From contig NZ_JBBAYI010000011.1 of the NCBI RefSeq assembly GCF_037153985.1, positions 174,278 to 238,277 on the forward strand: a stretch of 64,000 nt of DNA, written 5' to 3'. Made by a program: the position numbers and the translations under genes. Every line of letters begins with the position of its first letter. The stretch's first letter is position 1. Below, in pieces: positions 1-7,904 of the stretch. The notes beneath the pieces were generated by a model, which was not told the origin of the DNA, ran no database searches, and saw nothing but the letters and a program-made list of their open reading frames with translations. The stretch comes from Emticicia sp037153985. Its GTDB lineage: Bacteria > Bacteroidota > Bacteroidia > Cytophagales > Spirosomataceae.

Positions 1-30
1 TTTTGTTTGATTAATCTAAAAATTACCATT

Positions 31-666
31 TTGTCAACTAAAACAATTTATCTGATTCGTCACGGAGAAACAGAATTTAACAGAAAAGGAATTGTTCAAG
101 GAAGCGGAGTAGATTCAGACCTGAATCATTTAGGATTTGCACAAGCACGTGCATTTTTTGATGCTTACAAAGACATCCCCTTTCATAAAATTTATACTTC
201 AAAATTACGTCGAACTGTTCAGAGTGTTCAGGAATTTATTAATCTCGGTATTGATTTTGAAAGCCTTGAAGGGTTGAACGAAATAAGCTGGGGCGAAAAA
301 GAAGGAACAGCTCCTAACTACCAGCAAGATGAGTTTTATCTGGATGTATTGCAACGATGGAGAAAAGGAGAAACCAATATTCCGGCGGCTAAAGGTGGAG
401 AAACACCAGAAGATGTAATGGCAAGACAAAAAGTGGCTTTCGAAACTATTCTGTCGCGCCCTGAAGAGGAAACAATACTGGTAGCTATGCACGGGCGTGC
501 AATCAGAATTTTACTGACACACTTGCTCGACCTGCCTCTTTCGGCTATGGATGATTTTGAGCATACTAACCTGTGTCTTTATAAACTTACTTACTCATAT
601 CATCAGAAGGCTTTCACGCTTGATGTCCGAAATGATGTAGCCCATTTAATGGCTTTGGCTGAATAA
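31..666 (+). CDS. Histidine phosphatase family protein (phosphoglycerate-mutase-like)
   Basis: Branch-1 histidine phosphatase. The catalytic RHGE signature (LIRHGETEFNRKG) lies at the N-terminus, and a second histidine occurs in VAMHGRAIRILL near residue 160, as expected for the phospho-histidine fold. At about 210 residues it has the size of cofactor-dependent phosphatases such as CobC or PhoE; the substrate cannot be told from sequence. I prefer the TTG at 31, which puts RHG about 10 residues in. Another TTG lies at 7, and the frame stays open to the window edge, so an upstream start outside the window is possible. No terminator is obvious after it. Confidence 0.85.
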   Translation: MSTKTIYLIRHGETEFNRKGIVQGSGVDSDLNHLGFAQARAFFDAYKDIPFHKIYTSKLRRTVQSVQEFINLGIDFESLEGLNEISWGEKEGTAPNYQQDEFYLDVLQRWRKGETNIPAAKGGETPEDVMARQKVAFETILSRPEEETILVAMHGRAIRILLTHLLDLPLSAMDDFEHTNLCLYKLTYSYHQKAFTLDVRNDVAHLMALAE

Positions 667-817
667 CAATATTTCCGTTTATTGAGGCATATTTCCATTG
701 ATGTATAAAAAACACCCGTACGAGCTTTTTGCTTTATTTTTATATTACATGAAAAACTATTACGGTTTTAAAATGTCTGACAATAGATTATTTCTCTAGA
801 ACAGAGCCGTATTTCTG

Positions 818-1915
818 ATGAATAAAAATAAAATATACTGGTTTCTTCAAATAACGGGGTGGTCGCTATATAACTGTAACGAAATTTTTGCGTACAGCTT
901 ACAATATGGCTACGACAACACTATGATATTTAATGCGCTGGCTAATATTGTTTTAGCAATTTTGCTGACGCATATTTTCAGAATAGTTGTTAAGAAACTT
1001 AACTGGATTAAACTGAGTCTTGCGCAACTGGCCTTTAGAGTATGCTTTGGCGTGGCTATCATGACTGTTATTGTAGTAGGGGTAAATTTGCCGCTCGATG
1101 CAAAATATGTAGGCGAACTACTCAATCAAAAACCAATTCTGGTTATCGAATACTTCATTAATCTGGCTAAACCTCTACTGGTATGGGTACTTATTTATAT
1201 CTTCTATAATTATTCAGAAGAAAAACGCCAGCGGGAAATTGAAGAACTTAAACTGAAATCATCAATTAAAGAGTCAGAGGCAAAAGTACTAAGGGCTCAG
1301 ATGAACCCTCATTTTATGTTTAATGCCTTAAATAGCATTAGAGCATTAGTACTCGAAGACCCCTCAAGAGCACAGCAGGGAATTACCCAGTTATCAAATA
1401 TTTTAAGGAGTTCGTTACTGGCCGACAGGCGCAAAACAGTATCATTAAAAGAAGAACTACGTACCATTGAAGATTACTTGGCACTAGAAAAAGTACGCTA
1501 CGAAGAACGCCTGCAAATGAAATGGGATATTGCCCCCGAAACCCTGAATATAGAAGTACCACCTATGATGCTCCAGACGTTGGTCGAAAACGCCATTAAG
1601 CATGGGGTGCAAAAAGCTCTTAACTGGGGCTTTGTTGAAATCAATACCAGTACTGCTAAAAACAAGTTATATATTAAAATCAGAAATACCGGCCAGTTAC
1701 AAGGCACTGAATCAAAGTCTGAATCAGGCGGATTTGGTTTGAAAAATACGGCTCAGCGTCTGGACTTACTTTATGGAAACGAGGCATCATTCAGAATTTA
1801 TCAGGAAGATAACCTGACCGTTTGTGCCGAAATCATGATTCCACTCAGTAATACAGATAACCGTAGCACAAGTTCAGAAGTGAAAAGTGTGGCTTCGGCC
1901 GTAGTAACCAGTTAA
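818..1915 (+). CDS. Sensor histidine kinase, LytS/YehU type
   Basis: Membrane-bound sensor kinase of 365 residues. The first ~130 residues hold about four hydrophobic segments. A short charged linker leads to the His_kinase domain, with the phospho-acceptor His165 in RAQMNPHFMFNALNSI. The N-box (LVENAIKHG) and a G-box (GGFGLKNTAQRL) complete the ATPase part. This is the PF06580 type that normally pairs with LytTR response regulators, and such a gene follows 48 bases later. The sensed signal is unknown; the N-terminus has no recognisable periplasmic domain. Confidence 0.93.
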   Translation: MNKNKIYWFLQITGWSLYNCNEIFAYSLQYGYDNTMIFNALANIVLAILLTHIFRIVVKKLNWIKLSLAQLAFRVCFGVAIMTVIVVGVNLPLDAKYVGELLNQKPILVIEYFINLAKPLLVWVLIYIFYNYSEEKRQREIEELKLKSSIKESEAKVLRAQMNPHFMFNALNSIRALVLEDPSRAQQGITQLSNILRSSLLADRRKTVSLKEELRTIEDYLALEKVRYEERLQMKWDIAPETLNIEVPPMMLQTLVENAIKHGVQKALNWGFVEINTSTAKNKLYIKIRNTGQLQGTESKSESGGFGLKNTAQRLDLLYGNEASFRIYQEDNLTVCAEIMIPLSNTDNRSTSSEVKSVASAVVTS

Positions 1916-1963
1916 TTTTTTACTAATCACCCATCGTACCGGAAAATCGGTTAAATACTCACA

Positions 1964-2704
1964 ATGAAAGCACTTATTATCGATGATGAACGCTTGGCAC
2001 GCAATGAATTACGCCGTTTGTTAGAGAATTTTCCTAAAATTAATATAGTAGGCGAGGCCGCTAATGCCGAAGAAGCCCTTAACCTGATTGACGAACTACA
2101 ACCAGAACTTTTATTTCTGGATATTCAGATGCCCGGTAAAAATGGTTTTGAATTGCTGGAAGCAATTGAAGGTAAAGTGCCGGAGGTGATTTTTACCACT
2201 GCTTATGACGAATACGCGTTGAGAGCCTTTGAGTTTAATGCCCTAGACTACCTGATGAAGCCGATTGATATGCAGCGTCTGGCTGAGGCAATTCAGCGAG
2301 TAGAAGAAGAACAATTACATGAAGTTGAGCGCAAAGAAGGGGTAAAGCTATTAGGTGAAAGCGATCAGGTATTTGTAAAAGATGGTGAAAAATGCTGGTT
2401 TGTAAAATTAGGAAAAGTGCGTCTGTTTGAGTCGATGGGTAATTATGTGCGTTTGCATTTTGATGACCAGAAACCAATGATTTTGAAGTCGTTGAACAGC
2501 CTTGAAGAACGCCTAGACCCTAAAATATATTTCAGAGCTAACCGAAAGCATATTATAAATTTGGCTTGGATTGATAAAATTGAGCCGTGGTTTTCGGGTG
2601 GGTTATTGGTTACACTCAAAAATGCTGAAAAGAACTCAAACCCCGAAAAAATAGAGATTTCGCGCCGTCAGGCAATTAAATTTAAAGATTTAATGAGCTT
2701 GTAA
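1964..2704 (+). CDS. LytTR-family response regulator
   Basis: Two-domain regulator of 246 residues. The receiver domain (about 1-120) has the acidic pair IDDE near the start, phospho-acceptor Asp53 in FLDIQMPG and the conserved Lys in LMKPID. The C-terminal half (about 140-246) is a LytTR DNA-binding domain, with typical NYVRLH and RANRKHIINL stretches. It sits 48 bases behind the LytS-type kinase and is its likely partner. Targets are not evident; a weak hairpin at 2751-2784 follows. Confidence 0.94.
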   Translation: MKALIIDDERLARNELRRLLENFPKINIVGEAANAEEALNLIDELQPELLFLDIQMPGKNGFELLEAIEGKVPEVIFTTAYDEYALRAFEFNALDYLMKPIDMQRLAEAIQRVEEEQLHEVERKEGVKLLGESDQVFVKDGEKCWFVKLGKVRLFESMGNYVRLHFDDQKPMILKSLNSLEERLDPKIYFRANRKHIINLAWIDKIEPWFSGGLLVTLKNAEKNSNPEKIEISRRQAIKFKDLMSL

Positions 2705-3260
2705 GAGCAGTTCTGCAAGCTGTTTCCAACAACTGTCAGTATTAGTCAAGCAAAGCTACTTCAGTAAATACCGAGGTAGCTTTGTTGTAAGTATTGTTCA
2801 TGAATCATATTTGTAATTTTTTTATAACACAAATGTATTTTGCTCAAAAGAACCTCTTGGCATGAGTTGTAATAAGCATATAAAAAAATAATATAACAAT
2901 TTATAAAGTTGGATTTTTTGAAGAAATTCCAAATAAAATTAAAGATATATGTATCTACACAGATTATTTAATATTTCCGTTGCTATTCCTGAAAAATTTT
3001 TGATGCTCAGCCTGATATTTTTATCTTAGAACAATTTTTGAAAGCTGAATTAATTACATTAAAATTGTGTTATAAAAACCTAAAGGCTAATATAATAAGC
3101 CTGTTTTTTACGTTAACAATTGATTAAGGCACCCGCAAATTTTTTAAGAATTTAATAACCCGCAAGGCAATAAAAGTATTTTTTAAAATTTGTAAGAAAT
3201 TCTTTGTACTGAATATATATTCTTAAGAAATTTGTATAACACAATCTTCAAAACTTCATA
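2705..3260. other. Non-coding gap of about 550 bases with two hairpins
   Basis: I see no coding region here. It holds a 9-bp perfect inverted repeat at 2751-2784 (CAAAGCTAC ... GTAGCTTTG), which may end the two-component operon although its T-tract is poor. A smaller stem at 3084-3102 (AGGCT ... AGCCT) is followed by a run of six T, so it looks like a terminator with no annotated gene before it. The rest is very AT-rich and probably holds the promoter of the PurF homologue. Confidence 0.5.
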
Positions 3261-5153
3261 ATGAGCGACGACATAAAACACGAATGTGGCATAGCCCTGG
3301 TTCGTCTTCGTAAACCCCTCCAATATTATATTGATAAATACGGCACACCCCTTTATGGTATTAAGCGTCTGTATGTTTTGATGGAAAAGCAATCGAACCG
3401 CGGACAAGATGGCGCAGGGGTTGGTAACGTAAAACTGGAAGTACCACCGGGCAGCCGATACATTAGTAGGTATCGTTCGGTTGAGAATCGTCCTGTTACT
3501 GATATTTTCAATAAAATTAATGAGAAGTATCGTGACGTGTTAAGAAACAATCCTGATAAGTTTAAAGATGCTAAATGGTTGCAGGAGAATCTGGCTTATT
3601 CAGGAGAAGTATGGTTGGGGCATCTTCGTTATGGTACGCATGGTAAAAACGAAATTGAAAATTGCCATCCGATGTTGCGTCAGAGTAACTGGCGTAGCCG
3701 TAATATGTTAATGGCTGGCAACTTTAACATGACCAACGCAGAAGAGCTGTTTAAAAAACTGGTGAAGTTAGGGCAGCACCCTAAAGATAAAGGTGATACC
3801 GTTACAGTAATGGAAAAAATTGGTCACTTTCTGGATGAAGAGAACCAAAGGGTATTCGACCGTTTTAAAGGTATTTATGAAAATCCGGCCTTGTCTGACA
3901 TCATTGAAGATAACATGGATTTACCACGCGTGTTGTATCGTGCTTGTCGCGATTTTGATGGAGGTTACGCTATGGCAGGTATTACAGGCTTTGGGGCATC
4001 GTTCGTAGTACGAGACCCTGCAGGTATTCGCCCTGCTTATTATTGGGCTAATGATGAAGTAGTAATTGTGGCTTCTGAAAAACCCGCAATTAAGGCAGCA
4101 TTTAATGCCAATTATGAAGAAATAAAAGAAATTCAACCCGGCCACGCGCTTATTATTGACAAACATGGCGAGTATAACGAGTTTCAGATTATGAAACCGC
4201 TCGAGAAAAAGTCATGTAGTTTTGAGCGCATTTATTTCTCTCGTGGTTCAGACCCACAGATTTATGAAGAGCGCAAACAATTGGGTCGGTTACTTATTCC
4301 ACAGATACTCGAACAAATCGATTACGATTTAGAAAATACAGTTTTCTCTTATATCCCGAATACGGCTGAAACCGCGTTCTTTGGAATGGTTGAAGGGTTG
4401 GAAGAATATCTGGCCGACTGGCGTTTGAAAAGAATCACAGAAGGTGATTTGTCTTCAGACGAAATCAAGCGGGTGCTATCGTTCAGGCCGCGAATTGAAA
4501 AGCTGGTATCGAAGGATGTTAAATTGCGTACTTTCATTACAAATGACGATGAGCGAGACGAAATGGTGTCACACGTATATGAAATGACCTATGAAGTAAT
4601 ACGCAAAGGTATTGATACCGTAGTAGTAATTGATGACTCAATTGTGCGCGGAACTACGCTTGAAAAAAGTATTCTGAAAATGCTCGACCGGCTAGGGCCT
4701 AAGAAAATAATCATTGTTTCGTCGGCACCACAAATTCGTTACCCCGATTGTTACGGAATTGATATGTCAAAAATGAAAGAGTTTGTGGCTTTCAGGGCAA
4801 TGCTTGATTTACTAAAGAAAAACGGCATTGAATACATGAAGCAAGAAGTATATGCACAGAGCGTAGGTGCTTTACAGACCAACAACGCCTATGAGCAAAA
4901 CTTCGTAAAACAATTGTACGATAAGTTTACCGACGAAGAGGTATCGGCCAAGATTGCTGAGATTGTAACGCCCGAAGGCATGAATGCGGAAGTGTCAATG
5001 ATATACCAGACTGTCGAGAACCTGCATAAGGCTTGCCCAAATCATATAGGTGACTGGTACTTTACAGGCAATTACCCTACTCGTGGTGGTAATCGGGTAG
5101 TAAATCAGGCATTTGTGAATTTCATGGAAGGAAAAATGGTAAGAGCTTACTAA
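3261..5153 (+). CDS. Amidophosphoribosyltransferase homologue (long PurF form)
   Basis: Glutamine PRPP amidotransferase-like protein of 630 residues. An N-terminal nucleophile glutamine amidotransferase domain starts at Cys9 (HECGIALVRL), implying removal of an eight-residue propeptide. Matching amidotransferase motifs are NRGQDGAGV and LGHLRYGTHG. The phosphoribosyltransferase domain has the PRPP loop VVVIDDSIVRGTT. The family enzyme makes 5-phosphoribosylamine, the first step of purine synthesis. It is clearly longer than classical PurF (about 470-510 residues). Bacteroidota often carry this long form beside a normal PurF, so the exact role is inferred. A strong palindrome at 5181 ends it. 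Confidence 0.85.
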   Translation: MSDDIKHECGIALVRLRKPLQYYIDKYGTPLYGIKRLYVLMEKQSNRGQDGAGVGNVKLEVPPGSRYISRYRSVENRPVTDIFNKINEKYRDVLRNNPDKFKDAKWLQENLAYSGEVWLGHLRYGTHGKNEIENCHPMLRQSNWRSRNMLMAGNFNMTNAEELFKKLVKLGQHPKDKGDTVTVMEKIGHFLDEENQRVFDRFKGIYENPALSDIIEDNMDLPRVLYRACRDFDGGYAMAGITGFGASFVVRDPAGIRPAYYWANDEVVIVASEKPAIKAAFNANYEEIKEIQPGHALIIDKHGEYNEFQIMKPLEKKSCSFERIYFSRGSDPQIYEERKQLGRLLIPQILEQIDYDLENTVFSYIPNTAETAFFGMVEGLEEYLADWRLKRITEGDLSSDEIKRVLSFRPRIEKLVSKDVKLRTFITNDDERDEMVSHVYEMTYEVIRKGIDTVVVIDDSIVRGTTLEKSILKMLDRLGPKKIIIVSSAPQIRYPDCYGIDMSKMKEFVAFRAMLDLLKKNGIEYMKQEVYAQSVGALQTNNAYEQNFVKQLYDKFTDEEVSAKIAEIVTPEGMNAEVSMIYQTVENLHKACPNHIGDWYFTGNYPTRGGNRVVNQAFVNFMEGKMVRAY

Positions 5154-5180
5154 AGTAAGATTTCATATTGCTCATAAAAA

Positions 5181-5218
5181 CAAATGATAACTTCTTAAGA
5201 AGTTATCATTTGTTTTTT
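5181..5218. terminator. Perfect 32-bp palindrome, shared terminator
   Basis: Positions 5181-5212 read identically on both strands with no mismatch, and a T-run follows on the plus strand. It ends the PurF homologue on the plus strand. On the minus strand the stop codon of the small gene 5206-5367 lies inside the palindrome, so it can serve both genes. Confidence 0.75.
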
Positions 5219-5367
5219 GTGGGTAAACTAAAAACATTGGTGGCAACTTCTTTCATGCCAATTAATTTCAAAACGTTTCTGATAGTAACAGATGATTCGT
5301 TTTTTAATGCAGGTGCAAGTGGGGTAATATTTTTTTCCATAGCAGTAATTTTATGATTTCTACTCAT
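5206..5367 (-). CDS. Small protein, first of a paralogous pair (53 residues)
   Basis: Short gene that I do not recognise. From the ATG at 5367 it encodes 53 residues; an internal ATG at 5340 would give 44. Its C-terminal half (NVLKLIGMKEVATNVFSLP, then TKNK) matches that of the gene at 5515-5670. Many differences between the two are synonymous (GAA/GAG, GTT/GTG, AGT/AGC, TTG/TTA), which supports real coding. There is no signal peptide, double-glycine leader or membrane segment. The protein is basic at the end and has no cysteine. Function unknown; a signalling peptide or modified-peptide precursor is only a guess. Confidence 0.6.
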   Translation of the reverse strand: MSRNHKITAMEKNITPLAPALKNESSVTIRNVLKLIGMKEVATNVFSLPTKNK

Positions 5368-5432
5368 ACAAACTTTGGCAAAAAGGCTACCATTTTGCAG
5401 AAAAATGAAAACAGCTATGCCTTAAAATTATT

Positions 5433-5474
5433 AAAAGGATACAAACCGATAAATTTATCAGCCTGTACCCTTTT
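5433..5474 (-). terminator. Terminator of the small gene 5515-5670
   Basis: Long hairpin: an AAAAGG-ATACA arm pairs with TGTA-CCCTTTT, and an inner GATAAATTTATC core extends the stem with G-U pairs. On the minus strand it lies about 40 bases after the stop of the small gene at 5515, followed by an AT-rich run. Confidence 0.6.
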
Positions 5475-5514
5475 ATATTAGCAATGAATTGTCGGGCTGT
5501 TATACCCACAAGAA

Positions 5515-5670
5515 TCATGCAGAAATATCGTTTAATTTTTTCTTTTTGTTGGGTAAGCTAAAAACATTGCTAGTCACCTCTTTCATGCCAATTACACGTA
5601 AAACATCGCGTAAATCAATAGCTTCCTGAATCGGCAGGATTCCCTTCTGTTGCATAGTTGCGGTTTTCAT
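5515..5670 (-). CDS. Small protein, second of a paralogous pair (51 residues)
   Basis: Short gene that I do not recognise, starting at the ATG at 5670. Residues 22-44 (RDVLRVIGMKEVTSNVFSLP, then NKK) are nearly the same as in the gene at 5206-5367. The N-termini align only loosely (KTATM / KITAM, then ILPI / ITPL). The two genes are on the same strand, 147 bases apart, each with its own hairpin terminator. A candidate -7 box (TAACTTTG on the minus strand) lies 42-49 bases upstream, next to a perfect 14-bp palindrome. It has no cysteine, signal peptide or membrane segment. Function unknown. Confidence 0.62.
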   Translation of the reverse strand: MKTATMQQKGILPIQEAIDLRDVLRVIGMKEVTSNVFSLPNKKKKLNDISA

Positions 5671-5711
5671 CGGATTACTTTTATTTGTTTGCTGTTGAGA
5701 AATTGCGGTAG

Positions 5712-5719
5712 CAAAGTTA
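5712..5719 (-). promoter_or_regulatory. Candidate -7 box for the small gene 5515-5670
   Basis: Reads TAACTTTG on the minus strand, a match to the Bacteroidota consensus TAnnTTTG. No clear -33 TTG is seen at the usual distance. A palindrome (AGCGAATATTCGCT, 5728-5741) lies just upstream and could be an operator. Confidence 0.45.
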
Positions 5720-5727
5720 CGCTGAAA

Positions 5728-5741
5728 AGCGAATATTCGCT
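5728..5741. promoter_or_regulatory. 14-bp palindrome upstream of the small peptide gene
   Basis: AGCGAATATTCGCT is a perfect palindrome placed where a regulator could overlap the promoter of the gene at 5515-5670. The regulator is unknown; the LytTR protein encoded next door is one candidate, although LytTR sites are usually direct repeats. Confidence 0.35.
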
Positions 5742-6089
5742 AAGTTTTTCAAACTATTTTTACAATTATTTTTATTAAGCGGCTAGAGTTTTTTTATACC
5801 ATTGCTTTAAGGAAAATTAGTAAAATTCCATGCCAATGGCTTATGGGGTTTTTATGGGAATTTTTTATACACAAAATTCTCTGAAGTATCTGTTTAATGG
5901 CACATATCTGGGAATTTTCTCCCTATCTTTTCGAGTACGCTGGTGTATATGTGAGTGCGCTAAAATAAAAAGCAACCACTCAAAGAGTAGCTGCTTTATT
6001 CATCACCTAACCACTAAAAAGTATTATGAAATAATACTGTTAGTTTTTTTTCCTTAGCTCTATTTAGACGTAATTTCATAAAAAAGTCT
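5742..6089. other. Gap of about 350 bases between the small genes and the LytTR gene
   Basis: No coding region is supported. It contains the LytTR gene terminator at 5968-5997 and otherwise AT-rich sequence. A 75-codon plus-strand frame at 5830-6057 has no recognisable features and runs through the terminator, so it was not called. Confidence 0.5.
5968..5997 (-). terminator. Terminator of the stand-alone LytTR gene
   Basis: Stem AAAGCA...ACTC / GAGT...TGCTTT with a small internal loop, followed on the minus strand by a T-rich tract. It lies about 90 bases after the LytTR stop codon and separates that gene from the small peptide genes. Confidence 0.6.
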
Positions 6090-6494
6090 CTAAGAGTTGT
6101 GAAAAAAAACAAGCTTATCAATAACATTCTTTAATCTTCTTCGGGAAACTTCCAGATGCTCGCCTCCTTCAATTTTAATTTCCCGTGTTTTGTGTTGCAC
6201 ATGCACCTCACGTACAAACATCATATTCACGATATGTGATTTATGAACCCTGATAAAAGTATCCTCTCCTAAGAGCTTTTCAAAGTTTTTCAGAGTTCTG
6301 GCTGCAATATATTCACGTGTTTGTGTATAAACCAGTGTATAATTGCATTCGCCTTGCAAGCGCACAATATTTTTCAACGGGATTTTAATCCATCTGTTCG
6401 AAAAATGTACTTTAATTTGCTGGCTTGGAGTCAGTTTACCTGACTTGTCAAATTTACTTTTTACTTTTGAATGTGCAAAATCAATTTTATCCAT
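6090..6494 (-). CDS. Stand-alone LytTR DNA-binding domain protein
   Basis: Protein of 134 residues made almost wholly of one LytTR domain (about 30-130). Characteristic stretches are GECNYTLVYTQ, YIAARTLKNFEKLL and FIRVHKSHIVNM. It has no receiver domain and no membrane segment, so it must be controlled by expression, a partner protein or a ligand. The two small paralogous genes lie downstream on the same strand. A terminator separates them, so they are probably not one transcript, though regulation of the peptides by this protein is possible. Confidence 0.88.
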   Translation of the reverse strand: MDKIDFAHSKVKSKFDKSGKLTPSQQIKVHFSNRWIKIPLKNIVRLQGECNYTLVYTQTREYIAARTLKNFEKLLGEDTFIRVHKSHIVNMMFVREVHVQHKTREIKIEGGEHLEVSRRRLKNVIDKLVFFHNS

Positions 6495-6734
6495 GAGTTT
6501 TGGCTATTTTAGTAGCTCAAACTTAAGTTCAAAATGAGGATTATGCAACTAGTCAGAAAAAAGAAAATAATGTTAATGTGTTGATTATGAGCTTTTTATG
6601 TGAAATATAATAGGTTATTTTCAGTATTTACCCCTAAGAAATTGCGTAAAATTACGTATCATATTTTAAGCATATTTTCAACAGATTAAACGTTGACTTA
6701 TTTGTAAAAATATAGTAGTTTGTAACAATATGTA

Positions 6735-6742
6735 TATATTTG
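6735..6742 (+). promoter_or_regulatory. -7 box of pheS
   Basis: TATATTTG is an exact match to TAnnTTTG, 28-35 bases before the pheS GTG start. No well-spaced -33 TTG is visible. Confidence 0.5.
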
Positions 6743-6769
6743 TGAAAATTTTTATTAAACGGTTGTAAA

Positions 6770-7804
6770 GTGTTAGATAAAATCCAGGAAGTAATAGACG
6801 AAATATCTGTTACAAAAGTAATCAGCAAAGAAGATTTAGAGAATTTTCGTTTAAAGTATATTAGCCGTAAAGGCGTTTTAAACGACTTGTTTGAGCAGTT
6901 CAAGGCTGTTGCCAACGAACAAAAAAGGGCAGTAGGGCAGGAGCTTAATAAGTTGAAAAATATTACAGAACAACGATTTAAGGAGTTTTCGGATGCCTTG
7001 GAGAACGCCTCTGAAGAAAACACAGGCCTTGGTTTGGACCTGACACTTCCGGTGGTGCCTAATTTTTCTGGTACTGTTCATCCGCTGACACTTACACGCC
7101 AGCGTGTGCTAGAGGTTTTTGCACGCATGGGCTTTAATCATGAAGATGGCCCCGAAGTAGAAACCGACTGGTATAACTTCACAGCGTTGAACTTCCCCGA
7201 AAACCACCCTGCACGTGAAATGCAGGATACTTTCTTTGTAGAGAAAAAGGCTGTTCAGAAAGACGATGTACTGCTTCGCACACATACATCAAACGTACAG
7301 GTACGTTTAATGGAACGCAAGAAGCCACCTATTCGCTCAATCATGATAGGCCGTGTATACCGTAATGAGGCTATCTCAGCCCGTGCGCATTGCCAGTTTC
7401 ATCAGATTGAAGGTCTATACGTTGATAAAAATGTGAGTTTTAAAGACCTGAAAGATACCTTGTATCATTTTGCTAAAGAAATGTTTGGCAAGGACACAAA
7501 AATCAGGTTACGTCCTAGTTATTTTCCATTTACCGAGCCAAGTGCAGAAATTGACGTGTCGTGCTTTATTTGTGGAGGCAAAGGCTGTAATATCTGTAAG
7601 CACAGCGGCTGGGTTGAAATTGCCGGTTCGGGTATGGTTGACCCTAACGTGCTGGCAAATAGTGGCATTGACCCTGAAGAATACACAGGTTTTGCTTTTG
7701 GTATGGGTGTTGAAAGAATAACCATGCTTCGGTATGGAATTAACGACCTACGCTTGTTTTTTGAGAATGACGTGAGATTTCTGCGTCAGTTTGAAGGAGC
7801 CTGA
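6770..7804 (+). CDS. pheS: Phenylalanine--tRNA ligase alpha subunit
   Basis: Catalytic subunit of phenylalanyl-tRNA synthetase, 344 residues, starting at GTG. The N-terminal coiled arm spans about 1-85. The class II core follows, with the motif-2 region (IGRVYRNEAISARAHCQFHQ) and motif 3 (FAFGMGVERITML). A cysteine-rich loop near residue 265 (CFICGGKGCNICKHSGW) is present. The beta subunit gene is not in this window. A strong bidirectional terminator follows at once. Confidence 0.97.
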   Translation: MLDKIQEVIDEISVTKVISKEDLENFRLKYISRKGVLNDLFEQFKAVANEQKRAVGQELNKLKNITEQRFKEFSDALENASEENTGLGLDLTLPVVPNFSGTVHPLTLTRQRVLEVFARMGFNHEDGPEVETDWYNFTALNFPENHPAREMQDTFFVEKKAVQKDDVLLRTHTSNVQVRLMERKKPPIRSIMIGRVYRNEAISARAHCQFHQIEGLYVDKNVSFKDLKDTLYHFAKEMFGKDTKIRLRPSYFPFTEPSAEIDVSCFICGGKGCNICKHSGWVEIAGSGMVDPNVLANSGIDPEEYTGFAFGMGVERITMLRYGINDLRLFFENDVRFLRQFEGA

Positions 7805-7821
7805 TAAAATATTTTATAAAC

Positions 7822-7853
7822 AAAAATCTCCACCCAGCGGGTGGAGATTTTTT
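7822..7853. terminator. Bidirectional terminator after pheS
   Basis: Perfect stem AAAATCTCCACCC / GGTGGAGATTTT with loop AGCG and A/T tracts on both sides. It serves pheS (plus) and the convergent SPOR gene (minus). Confidence 0.85.
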
Positions 7854-7904
7854 GTTAACGGTTGTTCGTAAAGAACATTGACACTTAAAAAATTCCTGAC
7901 AAAT

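Noticed and set aside
5830..6057. 75-codon plus-strand ORF
   Set aside because: No recognisable features; it crosses the terminator of the opposite gene and has a coding-unlike residue mix.
5515..6494. LytTR gene and the peptide genes as one operon
   Set aside because: A hairpin with a T-rich tract (5968-5997) and a promoter-like box before the peptide gene argue for separate transcripts.
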